A stretch of 64,000 nucleotides of DNA, from contig JAVHZZ010000009.1 in NCBI GenBank assembly GCA_036250195.1, positions 95,217,771-95,281,770 on the forward strand, given 5' to 3'. Positions within the stretch are counted from its first letter, which is position 1. Every line of letters starts with the position of its first letter. The DNA is from Mixophyes australis (taxonomy: Eukaryota > Chordata > Amphibia > Anura > Limnodynastidae). Made by a program: the position numbers and the translations under genes. Of this stretch, positions 23,144 to 34,562 are shown piece after piece. Under the pieces are notes generated by a model. That model saw only the letters and a program-made list of their open reading frames with translations. It searched no databases and was not told the origin of the DNA.

Positions 23144-24107
23144 TTACATTGTGTTATATATAATTTAAATATATATTAAAAAATATAGATCTGTAAATTA
23201 ATAATTCTGACTTCTAAACAAAGTTTCTATAATATATAGGAGAACATATTGCCATTTGTGCATTGGTATATGACAGTATGCTCTCATAGATAGATTCATC
23301 TTGTTTGAAAGAATTAAAGAAAATTACTGTTCAACTCACAGGAAAATTAATTATGTGATTTTAGATGTACTAATCATCTAACATTATACATTAAGTTACT
23401 GAATGATCCATTTGTCTCATCTAGAACCTCGTCCTTCCTTTCGTAAAGATTCAAATCAATATTTCCTGTTCATTCATGATGATCCTCATTGCTATGTTTC
23501 AGAAAAAACAGACATACAGATGTAAATTATTAAGACATTACATTATCTAGGTTTAAATACAATAAAGGAAGAAGATAGCAAATAATTAATTTTTTTAACT
23601 TTATTTGCGCTCCTATCCTACCATTATTTTAGGTTTAGACAGATGCAAAATATGAGGACCATTGGTATTATTATGCAACTCATTGTGTAGATATGATATT
23701 GTTAGCAAAAACACCAATACTCACATATGTAATAACATTTATTTTAATGCCATTTGATTACTACTTTATTCTTATTTATTTTTATATTCCAATTTTGTTT
23801 TATTTATCTATATGAAATCTCTTGATACCAAAAAGAGACAATTAGGTTTATGAAAATTTTGTGGAGCATTATAAAACATAGAGCATATTGCCATTATTAC
23901 CAGATAGCCAACGTTGCCATTTCCAGTACCCCCCACTGGCCATTTGCATCTTTGGCTCTTCACTGCACATGTGCTGTTCCCTCACAATGATGTGCCTCGG
24001 TGAGCCTATTCTAATGCCTGCTCTGTTCGGAGTCGGGACTCTGAAGTTATGGCAGAAATTTTGATACTATTAATTCAAAGTCAGATGTATAGGGAAGGGA
24101 CTCAGAA
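23144..24107. other. unassigned AT-rich stretch
   Basis: No gene, tandem repeat or terminal repeat recognised. Confidence 0.45.
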
Positions 24108-24307
24108 GGGCATATTCAATTGTTGGCGTTATAGCCAAAATTCCGTTATTACGGTAATAGTGCGCGTACATACCGTTATTACTGTAGTTTTCTTGCTGGA
24201 TTTCAGCTTGCGGCTCAGGGAGCTGCGAGCTGAAATCCAGCTTACTATTATCGTAATAACGGAAATAGTTTTAACACCGCGGGGAATTAAAACAATTGAA
24301 TATGCCC
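24108..24307. mobile_element. 200-bp MITE with GGGCATATTCAATTG ends
   Basis: GGGCATATTCAATTGTT at the left pairs with CAATTGAATATGCCC at the right. The core is a hairpin (GCTGGATTTCAGCT with AGCTGAAATCCAGC, 24196-24241). CCGTTATTACGGTAATA and its complement lie on either side. No convincing target duplication; class unassigned. Confidence 0.7.
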
Positions 24308-24531
24308 CAGAGTCTCTATCAGAGATCTGTAAGTCTACTCCAGTCTCTCTTCCCCTACCCATTTTAGTTTGTTGTCTTCCTTCCAAATGTTTCTTCCATC
24401 GCAGTTCTTTTATCCAGCCACAGTTGTTTGTTTTTTTTTCATTTATCAGGTAAGGCATGGACTTTACTTTAAATTTACCCTAAGCCGATTTCAACACTGA
24501 AACAATATAATGGCTTCACACAAGACATACT

Positions 24532-24893
24532 GGGCCTTATTCATTAAGGAGTGTAAATGGCAATACGGTGCATATAATGCGCACAATTACTGTGCGCATG
24601 CCCAGAGTTGGAGCATACGCCACAGAACACAACAGTTTCCAATTCCATTTGAGCGCAAATGACAGATTACTATTTCAGGGGCTGTACAAGGTGGGTAAAA
24701 GGCGGATGCGCGTTGGCAATGTACATTAATGATGTGCCAAGCTCAAGGGCATGCAGCAGTGCTCGATTCAAGCTTTGGGCATCTCAGTCGTAACATTTGC
24801 ACCAGCTACAGGTCTGATGTAAATGCTGATTATTAGCAATGACGGCTGTGTATGCATGCTAGAATCTGTGTTTGCAATTGGGAACAGTGTCGG
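24532..24893 (+). mobile_element. non-autonomous element, partial (family shared with 44705 and 50780)
   Basis: Starts GGGCCTTATTCATTAAGGA, close to the MITE terminus GGGCCTGATTCAT. The interior shares GAGCGCAAATGAC-like sequence, ATTCAAGCTTTGGGCATCTC, ACCAGCTACAGGTC and GTTTGCAATTG with the copies at 44705-45735 and 50780-51482. It is cut at about 24893, where a hAT-type end begins. No ORF. Confidence 0.72.
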
Positions 24894-24894
24894 A

Positions 24895-25280
24895 CTGGGG
24901 CATGAAGGGCCCACCGGGTAAATCAATGACCGGAGCCCACCTAATACCATGTATCGCAGCAAAGGGGGTGTTGGGGGCATGCTTAAGTGAAAAAGTATGT
25001 TGGGTTAAGTTTTTAAACACTTAACCTGCGGGGTTCCGACATTGCCGCTTTAAATTAACATTAATACAAGTCGCAATGACTTCAAAGAGTACTGCCGGAG
25101 AGGTCTTCATTCGGAAGAAGTTGCGGTCAACATGCTGGTGAATCGGAGATGTGCAGCGTCGGTTTTCAGGTAAGTCTATTTAGATGGAAATCGTTTTTTC
25201 CTAAATTCGGTTTTTATTTGTAGGTCTCCTCGCTGTCGGAATTGTGGTAATCGTTTTAACGACGATTACCACCGATATAA
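24895..25280. mobile_element. hAT-type non-autonomous element, one end visible
   Basis: Starts CAGTGTCGGACTGGGGCATG and GGGCCCACCGGG, a hAT-style CAGTG terminus, directly inside the preceding element. The right end is uncertain. Near 25240-25270 GGTAATCGTTTTAACGACGATTACC forms a short palindrome. The target duplication cannot be paired. Confidence 0.5.
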
Positions 25281-27189
25281 ATATTAATTTGTGTTAAATA
25301 ATGAAACAATATGAATTTAACTATAAGTCTACTGAAACACATTCAAATCTCCCCATCAAAAAGGGGAAATTGTGAATTATTAAAGGCTTCAAAAGGCAGG
25401 CACATTCTAAGTACCTCACAAATAAATTTGGACAAGAACCATCATAATAAAAATGAAAATGGCATTAAGCGAGTTTTAATTCATCATTTTGTACAAGCAT
25501 TAAATAGAACACAATAAGTTGTGTTTTTTTCCCACTTATTATTTTGGAATATTGTAACAGAAATACAGACAATGAATGAATAAACTTTTAATTACAGGCG
25601 GCCAGTGCACCTTGCTTGAAAAACTGTTCTCTATACTCCTTGTGATATTTCTAAAAAATACTTGCACACCATGTATGATTCTTATTAATTGATGGGTAAA
25701 ATGTTATAGTTTCATTATTTGCGGTGGAAAAATATTAAATTAACTAAGGTGGTAAACCCAGAGGTAACTTAACTGAGAACAGTGTGGATTGTGTATGGTA
25801 CTGATTCTGTGCTCTTCTCTGACAGGATCAGCAATGCTATTAAAATAGTCTGTTTAAATTGACTAGTGGTGTAATGAAGCATAAGGTGGAGCACTACATA
25901 TCCTGTGTCTACAGGCTTCAGTGATGCAAATCCAGCCCTAGGTACATCAAAATTAACAAGATGCAGGACTTTTCAATTACTGGTATGAGACCTCTACAAA
26001 GGTAACATGAAGTCTTCCCAGCTGCGCTCAACATATTTGGTGGATCTACCTTGTGAATATAGTATGTGAATGCTGGAGGTGCATGATGTCAGAATAAATT
26101 ATCCCATTTTCCGCACTGTTTTCAGTGCCCTGTGCCTGAGGTCAGCCAAATCATACTCAATGCAAAGGAACCGCAGCACTATGGTGTGAATAAGCTGAAG
26201 AAGACCTACGTTTTATCCAGTGAACCACAGAATCATCTCAAGTGAACTCATCTTTACTTTCTTCATGCTTGAACTATGCAGTTTATTTTGACTGGGATAG
26301 CAGGATATGTGGTCTTACAAATGGTGAGTGGCCACGAATTATTCCCCTTGTATTGATTTTCCTGGCCCTTCTTTTACTGAGAGCACATGTCCTTGAATTC
26401 ATTGAGGCTCCCTGGTGTATTTATGAAAACTAATAGTTTCCAGCACTTAAGCTCACACAGCTTTTCATTGCCTTCAGATAGACATGAGCCACTGCCCATG
26501 CCCATGCCTTCAGCTTGATTTATGTCTGCCGTAAGACTCTACAAGAGCACATAAACTCCAGACATTGGAGCAGGGCATTATAGGACAGATAGTTTGAGTG
26601 AGAGCAGCTTACAGAGCCCAGTGAAGAAAGCAGTTTTAGATACATTCATTTCACTACTGAACTCTAAGCACTTCTGTTTCTCATTTTCTTTCTCTCTAAG
26701 ACAGGGTTAATATAAACATTCTTTACATTCGCACTAGAAGCGCTACCAATGTGTATTCCTGCTTTCAAACTTGGCCTTAAACCTTCGCTTGCAAGTGGAC
26801 CTGAAATATCTAGGATCAAAGACTTTAGTAGCCCCTTTAGAATACCTCTAACCTGAATTTAACAGAGAATAAAAACTATTGTCAACAGAGGATTTTCACT
26901 TTTCTCAAATTCATCCATATGTAATAATTCTTAAAGATTCATCCCTGAGATTAACTTCACAACTCATTTTAAAAGGATCTGCTTAGAGGAGGTAATATTT
27001 CCCTAATATCTAAATGTTTGAAAGAGGACATTTCAGCTATGAGGATTGGTGAAAGGTGACTTCCATAAAGTCAATGAGAGGCTAATTATAAGCTCCTTGT
27101 GTGATGGCATATTTTACTATTTAGAATAGCTCACCTCACTACTTCTCCCTTGGAGGTACTTCTTACTAAGATTTTAGCTCGTCACTCTA
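25281..27189. other. unassigned 1.9-kb stretch
   Basis: No family match. A 63-codon ORF at 26242-26433 has a hydrophobic run (IIPLVLIFLALLLL) but no upstream or downstream support, so I do not call it a gene. Confidence 0.4.
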
Positions 27190-28480
27190 ATCCATCACAC
27201 AAATTATTTTCCTTCCGTGTTCTGGTTTTGGTTTTGGATCTGGATTAACTTCATGTTTTGGTTTTGGTTTTGGCAAAACCACCCTTGCGTGTTTTGGTTT
27301 TGGATCCTGATTTTTTTATAAAATCCCTATTTTTTTGCTAAAATCACATATTTTGCTTTTTTTTCCCCCCTACATTATTATTAACCTCAATAACACTAAT
27401 TTAAAGTAATTTGCAGTCAATTTTGAGCACCTCACAGGTCACAACATTATTTTCATACACTTTCCAACAAAGATTACAGATTTACAAGACCAAGCCTGCC
27501 AGACCTATTATTTGTATTTCAGCAATGACAATTAGCAATGGAACTCTCCTCTTTGTATGTTATACCCCATTCATACTGCACCAAAAACCCGGGTTTTTGC
27601 AGAGGCACGCTGAAAAACCCGGGTCTTGGTGCAGTATGAATAGTCCAACCACAAAATCCCGGGTCTAAAATCCCGGGACTTAGACCCGGGATTTTGCGAG
27701 GGGTAATTCCCGGGTTGGACCCCGCTCGCCTGCAGTATGAATGGTGCAACCCGTGTAATTCCCGGGTCTCACCATTCATACTGTAAAAAAAATAAATTGC
27801 AAAGTAAAAAAAAATTATTTTAATTAATAAAAAACACATAACAAATGTTTACTTAACTTATTTTCAGCCAGCGGTGTCTCCGGTGCGTTGCCGGCTGTCA
27901 GGGGACCTCTGGGTACTAAAATGACGTCATTTCTAATGGACTAGAAATTACATCATTTTAGTACCCAGAGGTCCCCCTGACAGCCGGCAACGCACCGGAG
28001 ACACCGCTGGCTGAAAATAAGTTAAGTAAACATTTCTTATGTATTTTTTTTTTCATGAAAACATTTTTTTACACTTTTTTTTTTCTAAAACTCGGGTCGG
28101 GCAGGTGCAGTATGAACCCGCCCGACCCGGGAATCTTCTTATCTATACTGCCCTGTGCCCCGGCAATATCCCGGGTTAACAACCCGGGATATTGCCGGGG
28201 CGGCAGTATGAAAGTGGTATTACCTATATAACACAGTACACTGTGACTGCTGATTTAGAAGACCAAGCCTGCCAGACCTATTATTTGTATATCAGCAATG
28301 ACAAATAGCAATGGAGGAATGACGCTGTCCAAATGTACTGGACACTGCCAAGAACTGTGCTACCCCTTCTTTGTTTCTCTGTGAAATGGCGCTGGATAGC
28401 TGTGGAGGGCGGTTCTTATAGGATCCAAAGCTCCCGGGACCCGACGACATAACAATGACGTTTTCTATCTATGTAATCTT
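27190..28480 (-). mobile_element. hAT-family non-autonomous element with nested insertion
   Basis: The left part repeats the hAT terminal region seen at 3222-3420 (GGTTTTGGATCTGGATT, CTAAAATCACATATTTTGC, ACATTATTATTAACCTCAA, CACCTCACAGGTCACAACA). GACCAAGCCTGCCAGACCTA occurs twice, at 27488 and 28260, on either side of the nested palindromic element, so this hAT carries an internal direct repeat. No transposase sequence is seen. Orientation is inferred from the first copy. Confidence 0.7.
27563..28219. mobile_element. 657-bp palindromic element with TTA target duplication
   Basis: The ends TACCCCATTCATACTGC and GCAGTATGAAAGTGGTA are inverted repeats with 2-3 mismatches, flanked by TTA at 27560-27562 and 28220-28222. 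The interior holds a perfect-looking inverted repeat around 27865-28025 (arms with CAGCCAGCGGTGTCTCCGGT) and many CCCGGG/CCCGGGT motifs forming further hairpins. No ORF. The TTA duplication fits PIF/Harbinger; the fold-back design is unusual. Confidence 0.8.
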
Positions 28481-29290
28481 CTTCAGTAATATTAGAAAAA
28501 TATCTTACTACAAATACCAGACCTCTAACCTTCACCCACTCCTCCTCTATTTATTGATGTTCATTGATACTTATACAGTTACTAAAAAAGTTACACTGGA
28601 AATTCTTAAGTGTATTTAAATAGAAGTAGCGTCCCCAGATGTGTATTACATAAAATACATATCCCTAATATTGTGCAAGGTAAAAAAAATCAGCACACTA
28701 AGAGGTAGTGTGCACATAATGTTTATTGAAATAACTGGAATTCCCTTTCATTTTAATTGCTAATAAGCCTCATAATGTACAGCTTAATAAATAACATCCC
28801 TTGTTCCTGGTATCTGTCGCATTCATAAAACCTTTGACATTTACAAGGTATCATTTCTTCCTAATCCTAAACTACTTTCCAGGTTATTTGTTGTGTGTAT
28901 TTCGGAGAATGGGCAACAATGCCAGAAAGTATAAATCCTAATTTTAATGTACAGTCATTAAATAGCATTGCCGAAAAAATAACTTAAAAACTGTAGCTAA
29001 CCCCATGGCCTTTGTCTTATAAACTGATAATCTTTTTGATCATTTAGATTCATTTGGTCATTCAGAACCAATCAGGAGCCACCACTCTAAATTATTGCAA
29101 ACAATCTGTTACAATACAATTTCGGTAGTAGTCACAAAAAGTTTCTCAGGAGCCACCTCCTGCCAGAACATAAGATACTATTATTAATATTCCTGATCCT
29201 TTCATGCTTGCTCATGAGAGGGTTCCTGTCATTGAACTCTATGATGGCATATAAGGGATCTAATTCACACAGCTGCTGCAACAAACAATA
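28481..29290. other. unassigned stretch
   Basis: No gene or element recognised. Confidence 0.45.
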
Positions 29291-29291
29291 T

Positions 29292-29630
29292 ATCATCATC
29301 ACCATTTATTTATATAGCGCCCCTAATCCCGCAGCGCTGTACAGAGAACTCACTCACATCAGCCCCTGCCCCATTGGGGCTTACAGTCTAAAATCCCTAA
29401 CACACACATACACACACAGAGACACAGACTAGGGTCAATTTGATAGCAGCCAATTAACCTACCAGTATGTTTTTTGGAGTGTGGGAGGAAACCGGAGCAC
29501 CTGGAGGAAACCCACGCAAACATGGGGAGAACATACAAACTCCACACAGATAAGGCCATGGTCGGGAATTGAACTCATGACCCCAGCGTTGTGAGGCAGA
29601 AGTGCTAACCACTACGCCACCGTGCATCCC
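29292..29630 (-). mobile_element. tRNA-derived SINE, near complete, minus strand
   Basis: On the minus strand: head GGTGGCGTAGTGGTTAGCAC (A box TAGTGGTTAGC) and GTCATGAGTTCAATTCCCG (B box), the central block GTGGGTTTCCTCCAGGTGCT with CGGTTTCCTCCCACA, then TAGACTGTAAGCCCCAATGG, GCGCTATATAAATAAA and a (GAT)n tail. This is the full version of the copy at 14443-14787. Its 3' end matches L2-like tails, so it was presumably mobilised by L2 machinery. Confidence 0.9.
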
Positions 29631-31929
29631 GATATCTGATATATGTTTATTTATATGTAGTCTGTTCAACCAATAGGCCTTTAATATGGGTCCAGTTTAA
29701 ATACATAAGTGCCTTCCGACTAATACACATTACTGAGGGACATTTAGGAAACGGTGGTGTTGCCCATAACAGCCACTCAGTTGTTTGCTTTAATTTTGCA
29801 AACTACACTCCAAATAAAGGTTACATCCACCTGGTTGATCACGTAACACCACCTTTTTCTTATAAAAAAAAAAGTCAGAACGGCAGCACTTACCAACTAG
29901 GCAGAGGTTCTATTTTATATAAGATAATAACACAACATATGAAATTATAAAGTCTACTCTTTATCTAAATACAGCTTTCCATAGTCGCAGGTTTTCCTGA
30001 AACATTGTTTTACCATTAAATCTGCCATCTCAATTAACAATCTCAGCAGTGGTGCAGATGTGATTGAAAGTTCATGAATGTCACAAATCTTAAACCCATG
30101 GCTCATTTTATTGTAAAAGCTTCCTAGTAGTTTATTAATAACTTAGTCTAATAAAACACTCAATCATTATCTGCCCATTTAACACCTGCACACCGCAGGC
30201 AGGCAGTAATTGGGTTAATTTATCTTTTTTCAGAGACAGTACATGATATTTGTATCTCTCACTTAATGTCATCATCTTTGTTATCAGCGTTTTTTAGCAA
30301 CTAGAATTAGAAGAAAAGCAAGCAACGCTTTGCTGACCCACTTCTTCTTTATGCTCAAGGCCAATGGCTATCAAATCCTTTTGTAGGCATAGACAACACG
30401 CAGCCAGATGGTTCCATTGTAAGACATATATTCTTGATGAACATTCACTATATTCCTTCACAATTTCCCATTCTCAATCTGTTCTGTCTTGCTTCTGCTT
30501 TACCTGTTCAGTATTATTTTAGAAAGTGATATTTTATGCATTGATATAATTAATATGCACAGCCCTCTTCCTACAAAAACCTCAATCTGTGTATATTCCA
30601 TGTCTCCTCATCATAACCTCCTAAGGCGATTGCTTAACAAATCAGGGAAACTGGTACTTGTTAAAACTAATACATTGAAGCATTAATTGGTAGAGTAAGA
30701 GAATTGAAATTAAAAGTGTTAAATACATTTCAATGAGCGTCCATGCATAGGAAGCTCAGGCTAATTAATAGCAATAGCAAAATATATATCATTTTGTATT
30801 GGTTCCCACTGATTATTCACCTTATTATTATTATTTATAAGCAACCACACGTTACCTAGGGCTATACACTCAGAGGACCACAATACAAAGAAATGATATA
30901 AAATGAAACTGAAGGCAAAGGTGGTCCTGCCTAAAACAGCGTACAATCTAGGTAGAACTGAATATATTCAATATAGGTGTGCAAGTAATTCATAGTCTGC
31001 TTTACAATGCAATCCACTGACATTAAATAAAAAAAACAGAATTTAACCATTTATTTCATGAAATAGATTAATCATAGCACAAAGGATTGTGAAATAAAAT
31101 GATTTCACTTTAAAGTATAACCAAACTGAATATTTCAATATACTATAGTGTAGTAATTTGCTCAGAAACACCTTCAGAATGCTCATACTGGGAAATCTCT
31201 GTGAAAACATATTCAAAGCCTTAGTCACTGACTTGGACCAATAGCAATTTCTGTTAAATCTGTTTAAAAAAAATAACACTGTGAAAAGAACATATATCCA
31301 TTTTCATAAAATATGTTATAATATAATTGTTTGCTCTGATCCAATAAATTATTTGCAAGTTCTCAGAATTGCCATATCTTATATTACTAAAAGTAAAATA
31401 AATCATTTATGCTGTCGCCAATTCATAAGGCATTCTACACCCTAATAAGGAAGCTTGGCTACACAGCCATTATTTGATGAAAGTTACAACAGACAGATAT
31501 TGTTTCACAGCACCTGAAATGTTAATAGTAACATATCATTGATTACTGCAGGGAGTCAAAATTGTTACTAGGCAATGTGAGCTCATATGTGATATGTGAC
31601 CCTGAATTCTGCTTCCCGTTTCATTCTTCCTATTGCTGTTCCTCTGTTTGTGTTACAGTCCTTTCATACAGTTATGATTACACAATGTACACTTAATATG
31701 GGTGGGGTACAGAATAATGATGATGAATATTCCGACAAGACTTACCCCATCTTCACAGCGAAAGGCTCCTTCCCCACCAGGCTCCAGGACGACTGATGTG
31801 ACAACCGACTGCAGGGCATCGCGACGAATGAAGAAGCCGGCAAGAGTTGATGACGACACTGGCGACCGTGACGCTGTTATAGGTGCTGTTAAGGGGGTAA
31901 TGTAAGCATGCGGCCATGGACAATGTACT
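29631..31929. other. unassigned 2.3-kb stretch
   Basis: There is a (TTA)n-containing patch near 30822-30836. No coding signal above background up to 31596. Positions 31700-31900 are less AT-rich, with an ORF lacking recognisable motifs; this may be 5' sequence of the PLE that follows. Confidence 0.4.
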
Positions 31930-33062
31930 TTGCAAAGGGTTGTACATTGTGAATGCCCACATGTACAATTGTCTAATTTTGTACAATTTTGTACATTCAA
32001 AAAAGAGAGACAGAAAACTATGTTTCAACAACAAGCAGATGAAATTATTGCTTTGTTTAAACAAAAGGACTATCCGGAAGATTGCCTCCACAGTGCGCTT
32101 AGTGAGGTTACATTACCTGACAGATCTTCACTTCTCTCTGGTAAACCTGATAAATTGCCAACCAATGAGCAACCTTCAGATATGATCTTTATTACCAAAT
32201 ATAATGGGTCATCCCATCAGATCAGAAAAATTAGCTATAAAAATTATCCAATCTTACAACAAGATCCTGTTGTTTAGACTATTCTTCCTGACAAACCCAA
32301 GGTTATTTTTTTAAAAAAAATAATAAACTAAAGAATATGTTCCACTTTTTTAGGGACTAATATAAAAAAGGGTCTTATTAAGACCACAAATAATTTAAAC
32401 CGGTTATCAAATCCTTGATTTGGAGGCTTTAAATGCACTAAACTAAATTGTATTACCTGTAAGCATATTAAAAATATGTGTCAAGGAATTTACCTCTACT
32501 AATAATATAAAAACGTTTAATACACAGGGTTTTATTAACTGTAAAACGTATTATGTAATATATATGTTACAATGCAGTTGTTCTCGTCAGTATATTGGTA
32601 GGACTACCATGCCTTTAAAATGTAGAATCACTGAACACAGACAAAACATCCTAAATAAATATCCAGCTTATAGTGTTTCTCGTCACTAAGCCACTGTCTA
32701 TAATGTAAATCCAAAATGTCTGGTAGTCATTGGTGTGGACAGGGGATGAGACAGATTTAGATGTTTGTGTATTCAAGAAGTATTTTGGATGCACACAATT
32801 AATTTCATATATCCAGATAGCCTTATGAGTTAAACAATATTTTGTGAGAAGTTATTAAATCTATTGATTCAAAGCAATTTGGTCTGATTAAGAGCATATT
32901 TACTGTGTTTTATTTTTGTGGTTCATTTGATTTATATTAAAATATTTGTTATGGAATACGGTTAATACGTATAAATTAGGTTTGTTGAATCTTTTGCCGT
33001 TATTTAAATTTCTAACAATAGAATATTATTTAGAGGTTTGTTATGAAAATAATTTGATATGT
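31930..33062 (+). mobile_element. Penelope-like element (PLE) remnant
   Basis: Carries the 3' half of a PLE-type polyprotein gene followed by a 3' UTR. The element continues after the solo LTR: sequence before 33067 and after 34785 was contiguous before that insertion. The 5' part encoding the RT catalytic core is not recognisable, and no flanking terminal repeat or target duplication was found. Family assignment rests on the GIY-YIG domain and its flanking blocks. Confidence 0.68.
32014..32830 (+). pseudogene. PLE polyprotein C-terminus with GIY-YIG endonuclease domain
   Basis: Residues encoded from 32014 (KTMFQQQADEIIALFKQKDY) resemble the RT-thumb side of these elements. They are followed by DMIFITKYNGSSHQIRKI and YPILQQDPVV with a stop at 32275-32277. 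After a gap with frameshifts, CTKLNCITC near 32440 is the Cys-rich linker. At 32531-32692 lies the GIY-YIG domain: YVIYMLQCSCSRQYIGRTT then PLKCRITEHRQNI, matching the Y-I-Y / Y-I-G-R-T / R-EH pattern. Near 32735-32830, RFRCLCIQEVFWMHTINFI matches the RGGDR-LQRE-WI-TL tail. The nuclease would nick target DNA for insertion. Several frameshifts and stops disable it. Confidence 0.7.
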
Positions 33063-33325
33063 CTTCATGTCACTCACCGGACTGTGAGTGCTTCTTCCCG
33101 TACATTTAGGAACCGTGGTCGTCCTCCATCCTGAGGGTCTGCGCATGCGCAGCCCTTTCAAACCCTTCAGTACCTGTCCCTTTAACTTAATTGGCAGATC
33201 AGGCAACACTCCCTATATTAAGCACCTGTGGTCAATACCACATTGCCTGATCTTGGAGTCTCATTCCCCATGAGCCTCTGAAGGTGTTCCTGTGTTTCCT
33301 CGTGTATTCAGCGCTGCTGATTCCT

Positions 33326-33393
33326 GTGGTTTCCAAACCACTTCTACCCCTGTGGTTTCCAGACCACTTCTACTCCTGTGGTTTCCATACCAC
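33326..33393 (+). repeat. three 26-bp tandem hairpin units in the LTR
   Basis: Three units at 33326-33341, 33352-33367 and 33378-33393, each GTGGTTTCCA(A/G/T)ACCAC, spaced exactly 26 bp. Each can fold as a 5-bp stem GTGGT/ACCAC. Loop variation with stem conservation is seen but no compensatory change. Confidence 0.75.
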
Positions 33394-34302
33394 TTCAACC
33401 CTCCTGTGTATCATCGTGACTGTTAGCTGATTCCTATCCGCTGCCTCCGTGCACTACAGTCTTCAACCTACTTCAACTCGCCTGTGTTTCATCGTGACTG
33501 TTTGGCTGATTCCTATCCGCTGCCTCCGTGCGCTTCAGTCTTCAGCTCATCTCATCTCTCCCGTGTTTCCTCGAGACTGCTACAACTGATTCCTATCCGC
33601 TACTCTCCGTGCTCAACAGTTCCAGCTCAGCTCTGCTCTCCCGTGTTTCATCGTTACTGCACCTGCTGGTTGCTATCGGCTACCTCCGTGTATCTGCAGA
33701 GTCCTGCTGCTGCTACTCCTCAGTTCTACTCGTCCTACAACAGCTGATCCGCTCTCCGTGCTTTCCCGTGTTCCCGCTGGTCTCTACTCGCCAGTCTGCA
33801 TCGGATCTGCGCCTCACTACTTTCATCTCATCTAGACCATCGCTACTCTTCAGGGTCCTCCAGGAGTCCAGTTCTACATACTACTGCTTCCTGAGTATTT
33901 GTTCCCCTGCTGGTCTACCTACCTGTGCGCTGCACCTACTTGACTACCGCTTCACCCCTCCAGGGACTTCGCATCCTGCCGGCCTCCAGCCGTTCAGGTA
34001 TCTCTGCACTCCTGTCTGACAGCCTGCTTCTGAACCACGGTATGCATACTTCTCATTGACTGTGCTGGTGTATTGCATATCTTGCTGGACTGTGTTGGTT
34101 CTCCTCTGGAGTTTGCTATCCGCTGAGTCTATTGCCATCATTGACTGTGTTATCCTGTGCCGGATTACCTCAAGTGACTTTCTATTATTGCAGTGCTGTT
34201 CAGTCATTAATATATTGTGCATGTTATTGTGGATCAAGTTTAAGGTGCCCGTGTATCTCCTGTATTGCAGTCTCTCCCCGTGCTCCTCCTCACATATATA
34301 TT

Positions 34303-34562
34303 CAGTGGTACAACTTGCTAGAGGCAGACCACTGATCCCTGTTCCCTGTGTCACCTGTTCCAGTATCCTCTCACATAGCAGTGGTACAACTTGCTAACGC
34401 AGACCACTGACTCCCCGGATACCTCCACTTGGATTCCATTCCTTCACTCAGACAGCGGTACAACTTGCTATCCGCAGACCGCTGACTCTCATCACCTCCT
34501 CGTTTCTGTTGGACATTCCTCCTCACTATAGCAGTGGTACAACTTGCTACCGCAGACCACTG
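34303..34562 (+). repeat. four regularly spaced stem-loops in the LTR
   Basis: Units at 34303-34334, 34379-34409, 34453-34484 and 34532-34562 begin CAGYGGTACAACTTGCTA and end GCAGACCRCTG. The outer stem is CAGTGGT/ACCACTG in units 1, 2 and 4 and CAGCGGT/ACCGCTG in unit 3, a paired compensatory change. An inner TGC/GCA stem is kept in all four, while the loop between varies (TAGAG, TAAC, TATCC, TACC). The spacing is 74-79 bp. This is consistent with a structured RNA in the LTR transcript. Confidence 0.8.

Noticed and set aside
26242..26433. 63-codon ORF with a hydrophobic segment as a small membrane protein gene
   Set aside because: Single short frame in an unannotated stretch, no splice or promoter context and no family motif; expected by chance.
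33528..34019. 163-codon ORF as a protein gene
   Set aside because: Pyrimidine-rich tandem sequence of a solo LTR gives long Ser/Leu/Pro frames in several registers; no domain.
34303..34562. CRISPR-like array
   Set aside because: The units vary in the loop, number only four, have unequal spacers and lie in a eukaryotic LTR.
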